Both the position numbers and the translations under genes were made by a program. Under the pieces are notes generated by a model. The model was not told the DNA's origin, searched no databases, and saw only the letters and a list, made by a program, of their open reading frames with translations. Source: Eopsaltria australis (lineage: Eukaryota > Chordata > Aves > Passeriformes > Petroicidae). Taken from it: 64,000 bases of DNA. Every line of letters starts with the position of its first letter. Within the stretch, counting starts at the first letter, position 1. The stretch lies in the NCBI GenBank assembly GCA_034509425.1, contig JAVTVJ010000374.1:310001-374000 (forward strand), in the 5' to 3' direction. Positions 54,549 through 64,000 of the stretch are shown piece by piece.

Positions 54549-56499
54549 TGTCCATGGCAGGGGAACCTGCTCTGGGGAGCTCCACAAAACTCCCACCCTG
54601 CATGTCCTGCTCCGGGGGAAGAGCTGAGCTGTGGTCAGTGCTGTGTGTCCACACAAGGGCACCCTCAGGGGTCTCTCCTCACTGCCCATTCCACAGGGTC
54701 ATTCCATGGTGCACTGGCACCAACAAGCCAGGCATGAGGCAGCTCTGGCAACCTCAGGGTGGGTCAGCCCTTCTCTATTCTCTGCAGGGACTCCAAGCCC
54801 TGCATTTCTGTGGAAAACCCAGACAGGTAATCTGCCACTTGGTTATATTTTTAGGTTAATAACAGATGTGTAAATATATATATGTCTCATCTTCACAGGT
54901 ACTCGGAGCCAGGAGCTCACCACTTGCCAATGTTTAAAACAAGCCCATAGCTAACTTGATAAACTGAGTGTAAATTCAGCTTTAACCTGACCCCCAGCTC
55001 CCAGGCTGAGGCTGCAGAGCTTCCCACACAGCTGACACCAAAATCTACCCACAAGCAAGAGGATGGTACCTCCAGCTGAGTGCTCATCCCAAACTCTCCA
55101 GCCACAAGAACGATGTGTTTTGAGGGTTGTGTTTTCTGGCAGTGTCAAGAAACCATCCTCACTTTCCTGCCTACTTCAAAGGGAGAAGGCAAATGAGGGC
55201 TCCAAGGGGTGCAGGCACCCAAAACCCAGGAGACTGCCCAGAAATCTCTTTGTAAAAGGGCAAGGAACCTCAGTGCCTTTGCCTTGTCAGTCTGTACTCA
55301 CTGCCTTCTTCCCCATCAAAGAAGGAAAGTGCTTTTATCCAGCAAGGGGAGCTGAGATCCTCCCCTCACCTGTGTCCAAGAGCTGGGGTTTTCACCAAAC
55401 CCCTGGGGATGCAGGGTCTGGCAAGCAAGGCTAAGCCCTGGCCAGATGTGGGCAGCAAAAGCAGCAGAGCTTGGTGTGCCCAGGCCACACGAGCCCTGGC
55501 ACAGAGCAGGTGGGTACCTGGTCTCCAGTAGTGCCACTCTGCACTAGGACAGCAGCCAGCAGAGGAGGAAAAGGGAAGAGGAGAGATAATTATTCGTGAT
55601 TGAAACTGATTGCATGAAAGAAGGACAGATGTTTCTTGTTGTGCTTGTGTGCCTGAGGCTACGGAGCCATGCAAGAGACCGGGGAAAACTCCTTCTCAGC
55701 CTGGGAATGCTGTGGCAGTGAGCCGCATTCAAATGAGGGCTGAAACCACACACACTTTCCCTCTGACTCTTTCAAATCCACCTGGTTAAATCGCTGATCT
55801 CCTCAATCCCCCCTTGCAGGCAGGTGATGTCCACACAGGTCCCCTCTGTCCAAGGGCCACCAGGTGCTGCAGAGACCACCCAGCTCCTCTCCACACCCCA
55901 GTTGTGCACCCATCCCAGTAAGGCCCAGACTCTGGGACATGATGGGACTGGAGAAGTGGAGGAGGAGGAGGCAAAGCAACTGAGGAGTTGAAATTTTGAG
56001 CAGAGCATCTATAAAGGCGCAGGACTGAAGGGAAAGTTCCTGGTCACTTTGCTGCCAGAAGAAAACAGCTTTTCTCTGAGAATGGGAGGTTTTACCTGTC
56101 AGCATCCTCCCTTGCAGGACCTGAGATGGGGGATCCTGCTGATATTTTCCTTGAGAAAGGATGGTCACCCACGGGGAGAGCCAGCTGGTGTCCACCGGGC
56201 TGAGGAGAGGCTGCTGAGGGGACACAAAGCCCCTGTGGTGTGTTCTGTGGGCTGCAGTGCATGTTTAATGCTATAAAATATGCAAATAGAGGCTTGTCTT
56301 AGCGATGTTACTGATGGTGGTGATGTGCTCCTGGCACCGGTTCAGCTGGCTCCAGTGCCAAGGCAGGATGGAGCCAGAGATGCATTCAGGGAATTGAGCA
56401 GGGGTCTTGTCCCACCATGGGAGGAATCAGCCTCCCCAGCATGGCCTGGCTCCCTTGGGATGGCCTGAGCTCCTCCCTTGGAGGCACCATCCTGCTTGT
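54549..56499. other. Unique sequence, no gene seen
   Basis: 54830-54975 is AT-rich with a short (TA)n at 54874-54883. 55560-55640 and 56265-56310 are also low-GC. No repeat family or exon is recognised. Confidence 0.4.
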
Positions 56500-57222
56500 G
56501 ACCACTGGGCCCCAAGAGCCCCAGGCAGCGCTCCAGGCTCAGGGCAGGGAGGCTACAAAGCTGCCTGGCAGGAAAGGATCTGGGTGTGCTGGTGCTGAAG
56601 GGGCTGAACATGAGCCCAGGTGTGCCCAGGGGGCCAAGAAGGCCAATGACATCTGTACCAGCCATGTGTGTGACAGCAGGACCAGGGCAGTGACTGTCCT
56701 CTGTGCTGGCACTGATGAGGCACCTCCAGTCCTGGGGTCAGTTTTGGGCCCCTCATGACAAGAAGGACATGGAGGGGTTGGAACATATCCAGGGAAGGGA
56801 ACAGAGCTGGGAAGGGGCTGGAGCCCCAGGAGGGGCTGAGGGAGCTGGGAAAGGGGCTCAGCCTGGAGCAAAGGAGGCTCAGGGGGGACCTTGTGGCTCT
56901 GCACAGTCCCTGACAGGAGGGGGCTCAGGGGGATCGGGCTCTGCTCGCAGGGAACAGGGACAGGAGGAGAGGGAACGGCCTCAAGTTCTGCTGGGTGAGG
57001 ATTAGACTGAATATTACAAAAATTTCTTCACTAAAAGGATGATCAAGCCCTGGCACAGCTGTCCAGGGCACTGGTGGGGTCATCATCCCTGGAGGAATTG
57101 AAGCAGTGTGGATGTGGCAGCTGGAGACATGGGTTAGTGATGGGACATGGCAGTGCTGGGGCACAGCTGATCTTGACTTTAAAGGTCTCTCCCTAAGAAC
57201 GATTCTATGGCTCTATCCAGAC
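56500..57222 (+). mobile_element. CR1 LINE 3' end, ~720 bp
   Basis: Longest CR1 in the window: 'ccactgggccccaagagccccaggcagcgctcc', 'gggggccaagaaggccaatgac', 'tcagttttgggcccctcatgac', 'cctggagcaaaggaggctc', 'gaatattacaaaaatttcttcactaaaagg', tail 'taaagg..cctaagaacgattctatggctctat'. A ~30-bp insertion near 56782-56812 is absent from the 49300 copy. Same subfamily as 49300 and 54226. Confidence 0.92.
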
Positions 57223-57333
57223 TCTGACCTGCTTTGGTTTCACTTGGAAGAACAGTTTGATAACCTTGGATATAGACAGGCTCTAGGGAAGGTCCCTGGG
57301 AGGCAGCAGGGCTCAGATCAGTGCAGGTCTCAC
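57223..57333. other. Unique sequence between CR1 and GC-rich segment
   Basis: AT-neutral spacer. Its right edge 'gtctcac|tgcag' is a fair minus-strand splice donor (GCA|GTGAGA) and, read on the plus strand, also a fair acceptor. Confidence 0.3.
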
Positions 57334-57557
57334 TGCAGGAGGAATCCAAGGGAGACACAAGGAGCCAACGGCACAGCGGATGGGCCAAGGTGACGCTCAG
57401 CCTCGGAGGTGCCACCACGAGCGCCTGCTGCCGCCTGAACTGGAGGTCGGTCACCTCCAGCAGGTCCGTGTCCCCAGCGGGGTCACCGCGGGGGTGGTTC
57501 TGGGTGCAGGGGAAGTTCCCATCCACGCGGGGCTCCGGTCCTGGATCCCTGCCCCCA
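57334..57557 (-). other. Possible GC-rich coding exon (unproven)
   Basis: A minus-strand open segment with balanced amino-acid composition and strongly GC-rich third codon positions (many CTG, GTG, GAC, CAG and TTC codons). It reads 'VDGNFPCTQNHPRGD' and 'DLLEVTDLQFRRQQALVV'. A GCA|GTGAGA-type donor ends it at 57334 and a pyrimidine-leaning CCCGCAG acceptor lies at 57558. I recognise no family. The antisense plus-strand frame is also open to a stop at 57602, so strand is not settled. It may be the remains of a GC-rich gene, or chance in GC-rich DNA. Confidence 0.2.
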
Positions 57558-59300
<1,743 letters not shown>

Positions 59301-59648
59301 AAGGCCCTGATCTTCAGGACATCAGTCCTTCTCAGCTGTTCCTGCTTGTTTTGGGAACACCCATGCATGCATGGTCCTGGTGGCAGCCAGGGACCAGCCC
59401 CAGGATTTCTCCAGTTGCTACTGCCCTACATTAGCCACTGCCAAGGTAGTGCTGTGTTTTTCCCACTGCCCAAAAGTCACCTTCCTCCAGCAGGAAAGGG
59501 CACTGAGCCTTGTTCTTCCCACACTGTAGACATTCCCTGGATATCCCATGTCATGCTACCAGGCTGGGCTGGTGCTTCCCTGCACCAGGGTATAGGCCAG
59601 TGACATCTCCATGCCCAGCCACAGCTGTGCCCTGCCCATGGAGCAGAT
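59301..59648. other. Unique sequence, no gene seen
   Basis: GC-neutral sequence between a CR1 and a 20-bp tandem repeat. Nothing recognised. Confidence 0.35.
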
Positions 59649-59724
59649 CCTCCAGCACTGTCCCAACACCTCCAGCACTGTCCCAACACCTCCAGCACTG
59701 TCCCAACACCTCCAGCACTGTCCT
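59649..59724. repeat. 20-bp tandem repeat, ~3.8 copies
   Basis: Units of CTCCAGCACTGTCCCAACAC, essentially perfect, ending at 'ctgtcctgg'. Confidence 0.95.
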
Positions 59725-59780
59725 GGCCTTTCACAGGGACCAGGAACTGGAAACGCCAGTTCCTCCTGTGTTCCCTGCCT

Positions 59781-59805
59781 GGGACAGGACAGCTGGTCCT
59801 GTCCC
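59781..59805. repeat. Perfect 10-bp GC-rich hairpin
   Basis: GGGACAGGAC and its reverse complement GTCCTGTCCC separated by five bases (AGCTG). It ends two bases before the LTR and includes part of the left target-site duplication. Confidence 0.85.
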
Positions 59806-59807
59806 TC

Positions 59808-60286
59808 TGATGGGGTTCAACCCCAGTCTGCAATGAAGGATCAACCCATGGGTTCAGATAAGAACAGGTTAATAACTGAAATTAAGTAAAATATTATAAT
59901 AATAGTAATAGTAATAATTAATAATGGTAGTAATGAAAATGGAAAGGGAGATAACAAGAGGAGAGAGGAACAAAACCCAAGAGAAACAAGTGATGCCCAA
60001 GTGACCACCCAGTGCCCAGCCTGGCCCCCAGCTCCATCAGCAGCCCCACATGACTCCCTCCAGTTTCTGTACTGGGCATGACAGGCTGTGGTGTGGAATC
60101 TCCTCTGGCCAGTTTGGGCCAGCTCTCCTGGCAGATCATGGCATACTCAAAAGTCCTGGGTTTAGAGGAAGCACTGCTCAGCAGCAGCTAAAACATCGCT
60201 TCATCACCATTACCCTCATTCCAACACCCAGAACTGTACCAGTTACTGGGAAGAAAATTAACTCTGCCCCAGACAAAACCAGGGCA
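59808..60286 (-). mobile_element. Solo LTR, avian endogenous retrovirus (ERVL-like)
   Basis: On the minus strand it runs from TGCCCTGGTTTTGTCTGGG (5' end, at 60286) to a GGGGTTGAACCCCATCA end (59808), with a recognisable 'gagttaattttcttcc' block, 'ctggcccaaactggccag', a 'gggcatcacttgtttctc' segment and a TTATTACTA-rich region (59884-59935). This layout matches an LTR I know well from chicken and songbird genomes. TG..CA ends are flanked by identical 5-bp CCCTC direct repeats (59803-59807 and 60287-60291), as for class III (ERVL-type) integration. The usual TATA region reads TACAGAAA here (about 60064-60073), so promoter activity is doubtful. No internal viral genes remain. Confidence 0.8.
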
Positions 60287-60639
60287 CCCTCAGCCATGTC
60301 AGAGCAGATGAGGAGCATCCCCTGGCAGGGGCTGTGCAAGTGCCACCCCTGAGGCTCTGACGCAGCCACTAACCCATCCTCTGCTTTGCCAGCCTGCATT
60401 GGCTGCACTGACCACACTCCAGCAGACCCATGGCATGGGGCAACCTCCTCCTGCTGCTCCCCAGGCAGTGCCAGAGCACAGCTCTCCCGCCTGGACCCTC
60501 ACAATGACTGCCTGAGCCCGTGCATGACCCAGCCCCCAAACGGACAATTACCCTGCACCTCCTGCTACAACCTTGGCCAGCCTCCTCTGCATTTCCCCAG
60601 GACCAGAAATCACACCCTGGACCAAAGGGAAGCTCCTAA
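60287..60639. other. Unique sequence, no gene seen
   Basis: GC-neutral sequence after the solo LTR. Nothing recognised. Confidence 0.35.
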
Positions 60640-60900
60640 CAATGGTTTAATCACAACCAAATCCTTTCTGCGGGAAGTTTGGGGTTTGGGAAGTCGCTGC
60701 TCAGTTTTGTTCTGGTGTAACTTGGTGTTACCGACTCATCTCAAAAAGCCTCTTGTTCTTTCATCGCTTCTGCCCTCACACTGGAGAATAATATTTTCAC
60801 TCGCATGCTGAAATTAGATCCTGATGTTTCTGCCAGCAAGGCTTTCAATAACTCACTTATGTTCCTGGATGGAATTGCCTGGCAGACTGTGTTCGGGGTG
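60640..60900. promoter_or_regulatory. Candidate conserved noncoding element
   Basis: 'caatggtttaatcacaacc', 'ggtgtaacttggtgttaccgac', 'gagaataatattttcactc', 'gcatgctgaaattagatcc'. AT-leaning and repeat-free, next to GC-rich sequence. Confidence 0.4.
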
Positions 60901-62290
60901 AGGGGGAGTGTGGAAAAAGACCTGTGAATGTCCCACAGCAGCCCCCAGCCCATGCTGGCTGCACCATCAGAGCCAGATGAGGCATGGGCAGAGAGTGAGC
61001 ACAGACAGGGGTGACCCCTCAGCACGGCACCAAAGGGAAACTCCAGGAGCTCTGGAGAAACCTGGACTCCCTGCTCAGCACCATGCAGTTCCCCCATGCA
61101 TATCCATAAGGCAGATCCTTCCCAGCAACTCTCCAGGAGACCTGGGCAGCCTCCCAGCCTGGAGGGCTCTGGCAGTGGCTGAGGGGTACCAGAGTTCAGT
61201 GTCCCTGCCCCGCTGCCACCCTGGTAGGTGCAGCAGCAGAACCCAAAATGCTGCAGTGTGAGAGATGAGATTTAATTTTGGGGTTCCTCGAGCTTGCAGC
61301 TTTCCTGCTGCATGGCACCTGGCCAGGCATCACCTGGAAGCCCTGATGATGCCAGGTGCTGAGCACACTGCCAGGTTGCCACAGTGCTGGGCCAGGAGCC
61401 CCGGGGAGCAGGCCAGCCCAAGGATGCTGAGAGCCTGCCAGGCAGGCAGCAGGGAGCAGGGTATCCCTGCCAGCCCCATGGTCCTTCTGGCTCTCTGTGG
61501 AGCGGGCTGGCAATCCCCACTCTGCAGCAACCTGCGTGGCAAGCTGCTGGGGACTCAGTGAGCCTGGAAACCATGGGTGCCCATCTGCCAGCCTGGCAAG
61601 TGCCGGGCAGCGCAGGAGCCCCAGCTCCCAGCTCCCAGCGCCAGCAGGGTGGAGCTGGGAGGCGGGAGAGCATCCTGCAGGCTCATCCAGGAGGCTCAGC
61701 AAGCTTGGCAGGGGCTGGAGAGCCCCCACCACTCTTAGCCACTCTCGTATTTCAGGAAATCAACATTGGGAGGAACCTCCTTTGCCCATCAGGAAATCAC
61801 AGATCTCCAGGTTGTAACTCCAAAGTTGTCCTTGAAGCCCCTCTCCAGTCAGGTCACCTCAGCTCTGCTGAACAGCAACTCCTTAGGCTCCAGGAGCTGC
61901 TGCACTGCTGGCACTGCCCACACCTTCCACACCCCCTGGGCGCTGGTCAGCCCTGCCCTGGGCTGGCCCCAAGGCTCAAGGCCACCACTCCAATGCCCCA
62001 TCAGCACACCCTTGATGGGACTCAGCATCTCCTGCGGGGTCTTACAGCTGAAGAGTTGAACTTTCTGAAAGCACAGTTGTTAATAAACAATGGGGAAATG
62101 GTATCCATCTCCTCATATCCTCAGGAGTATCCTGATCATTTTCCTTTGGTTTTTTCCAAAACAGCTCATCCTCTGGCACAGACAGCATGTGGGGAGCTCA
62201 GCTGGGTGCTTCAGACAACTCTGAATATCTACAAAAAAGGCTGTAAATGGTCTCTGCATTAGAGGCAGCTGCATTTTAAACTTCTGATGG
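60901..62290. other. Unique sequence with a 292-codon open frame, not called
   Basis: A plus-strand frame at 61384-62262 is open for 292 codons, but it crosses GC-rich and AT-rich composition without change in codon bias, has an antisense 178-codon frame over its first part, and shows no domain, signal or membrane segment I recognise. No splice-supported exon. Otherwise unique sequence. Confidence 0.4.
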
Positions 62291-64000
62291 CTCACAAGTC
62301 TTCACCAGGATGGTACCAGTTACAGCCCAGATCCTGCAGATGTTGCACAGGTGACTACCCTGAGGTTATGGTGTGCTCCTTTGGGAGCAGAGGCTCAGGC
62401 AGGGTGCAGAGGCACCTCTGGGCAGTTCTTGCAAGTGAAGGTGGACTAGGTCTGGCACTGCTGGTGCCATCACTGACCTCCCTGCCCAGCAGGTCACTTC
62501 CTCTCCTGGATTCAAACCAGCTCTCGTTCAGAGGAACCTTTCAATAACACCACAGGAGGTTGGCAGCACTGGGGCTGGGAATTTCTGGCTCAAGCCCTCC
62601 CAGCTACCATAATTCAGCTGCCCTGGACACTCCCTGTCCCCATCTGGTTCATAACCCACCCTTCAGTGAGCAGAGTGTCTCAGGGCACTGGACAGGAGAG
62701 CTGTGTGCACTGAGGAGAGCTGAGCCCCACACCTCAGAGGGATGTCAGCCTTCCTCCAGCCCTGTCCCCCTGCTCCAGAGACAATGCTGCTTGGCCTGAA
62801 CACCTCTGTGGTCTCTGTGAGCTGAAATCTCCTCAGACCTTGAGATTGAAGGTCTTCCAGCTATGAAAGACAACGCTGGCATGGTGCACAATCATCCTTT
62901 TGCTTCCAACTGGTATCACTAACTCCATCAGTTTCAAAAAATAAGCTTTATCCTACTCTATGTTGGAATATTTGTTTCCCTTTTCTCTTCTAAGTGTTCA
63001 CCATCCTGTGCCTTGCTACCAAAACACTGCATCCTAGAAAGGATGAAAGCAAGACCCCAAAACTGCCTTTTCTTCAGTGCCAATATTGTCAGTGAAAATG
63101 CAAAAGACAAGCTCCTCCAGGCTTTTTTCCCCCTCATTTAACTGAAGGCACCGTGGCAGGGGAACATCCCTCCAAGCAGCTGTGCTTGCAGGCTGCTCAG
63201 AGTGTCTCCTACCTATGGAAGCAGATGGAGGCCCATGGCACCTGTGAGGCATTCATCTCCTATCTGTTATCCTCTCTTTTTCACGAGCATCATGTGTTTA
63301 TCCCTCTTTCAGACTCACAAGTCCCACTGGAGTTGCCCCATGTTTTGCCACACTTTGGCTCCTTCATTTTTCCCCCATCCCATCCATATCTTGATTGACA
63401 CAATCAGTGGATCTTTCTGTCTAGGATTTTTTTTATGGGTTTGTTGCTAGTTTCTTACTAAAATCCCTCCAGGTTTTTAGCTCCACACTGCTCACAGAGC
63501 TTCTCTTCCTGCGCTGAAGCTGCCACACTGCTCCCAGACACAGTCCCTTGGAAAGTGTCTGATCCCTGAGCCCCTCCTGGAGCTCATCTCATTCTGCACT
63601 TCCCACACAGACACTCCACATCCTTCTGGATCATCAGTGGGAAATCACTGCTGGACACACTCCACGATACCACGAGCAGCCACAAGCTCAGCTCAGCACG
63701 ACTTTGCCCTTAAATAAGAGCTGCTCCCTAAGGAGGAGACAGAGCTCTTTAAAAAAGAGCAATTTTTTGATTTGCAGCCACTGCATAAACACTACTCCAG
63801 TGTCTTCTCCACCACAAAATTCGGGTCAAAAAAGGGACATGTCCTTCCCTGACCTGCCGAGGACCAGGGGAATTTTTGCCTCCTTCACATTCCCTCACCT
63901 CCTGCTCATCTGGCTTATTTCCCCAATTTTTGGAAAGCAGGAGTAGGAACTCAAGGCACTTTCTCCTGCCTCCCATAGGCCACCACAGGCTCCAAGGCTC
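62291..64000. other. Unique sequence, no gene seen
   Basis: GC-neutral to AT-neutral unique DNA. 62930-63010 and 63395-63470 are somewhat T-rich. No recognised repeats, RNA genes or exons to the window end. Confidence 0.4.

Noticed and set aside
61384..62262. 292-codon plus-strand open frame
   Set aside because: No recognisable domain, antisense frame of 178 codons over part of it, no consistent codon bias, no splice or promoter context.

Overview
The window reads as a noncoding stretch of a bird genome, most likely a passerine. The evidence is: (1) about twenty CR1 LINE copies, nearly all 5'-truncated, with avian-style 3' ends (the GATTCTATG/GATTCTGTG-type tail); (2) a minus-strand solo LTR of a well-known avian endogenous retrovirus type (59808-60286) with intact 5-bp target-site duplications; (3) GC-rich minisatellites and G-rich hexamer or pentamer arrays. 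Bird is a firm call and passerine is an inference. I find no protein-coding gene I would defend. The long open frames come from CR1 remnants, GC-rich low-complexity sequence and tandem arrays whose unit length keeps frames open.

Layout: 0-6 kb holds a CR1, a probable older LTR (1286-1665) and two more CR1 pieces. 7.4-7.8 kb is AT-rich regulatory-looking sequence. 8-15.7 kb is dense in CR1, with a 216-bp block present twice at about 99% identity (11152 and 13453), an old turtle-like CR1 relic (12885-13238), a 50-bp minisatellite (14461-14900) and a CR1 tail expanded into an 8-bp microsatellite. 16.9-17.2 kb is a 24-bp minisatellite. 18-37 kb alternates GC-rich unique sequence with compact AT-rich blocks that look like conserved noncoding elements (best: 22870-23690, 25345-25955, 28040-28375). 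It also holds a 74-bp inverted repeat pair (24820 and 26677). 38-46 kb is CR1-rich. 47.5-48.1 and 52.5-52.9 kb are the next strong regulatory-looking blocks, with a MIR-like CORE-SINE relic at 48820-48988. 49-57 kb carries three related CR1 insertions. 57.3-59.05 kb is the most unusual part: a GC-rich segment with coding-like composition, a 1.15-kb CCCTGT-type hexamer array (G-quadruplex-prone on the minus strand), and a small CpG island with an excellent CTCF core and an RFX X-box-like site. After the solo LTR, 60.3-64 kb is mostly featureless.

Read together, islands of AT-rich, homeodomain/SOX/POU-motif-rich sequence separated by CR1-laden GC-rich DNA suggest a regulatory desert or large intron near a developmental regulator. 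The gene cannot be named from this window. Conservation was not measured here: all 'candidate conserved element' calls rest on composition, lack of recognisable repeats and motif content. Repeat identities are from memory of family consensus sequences and need RepeatMasker confirmation. I did not find a convincing new biological system. The 57.3-59.05 kb segment is the best place to look for a hidden gene or promoter.
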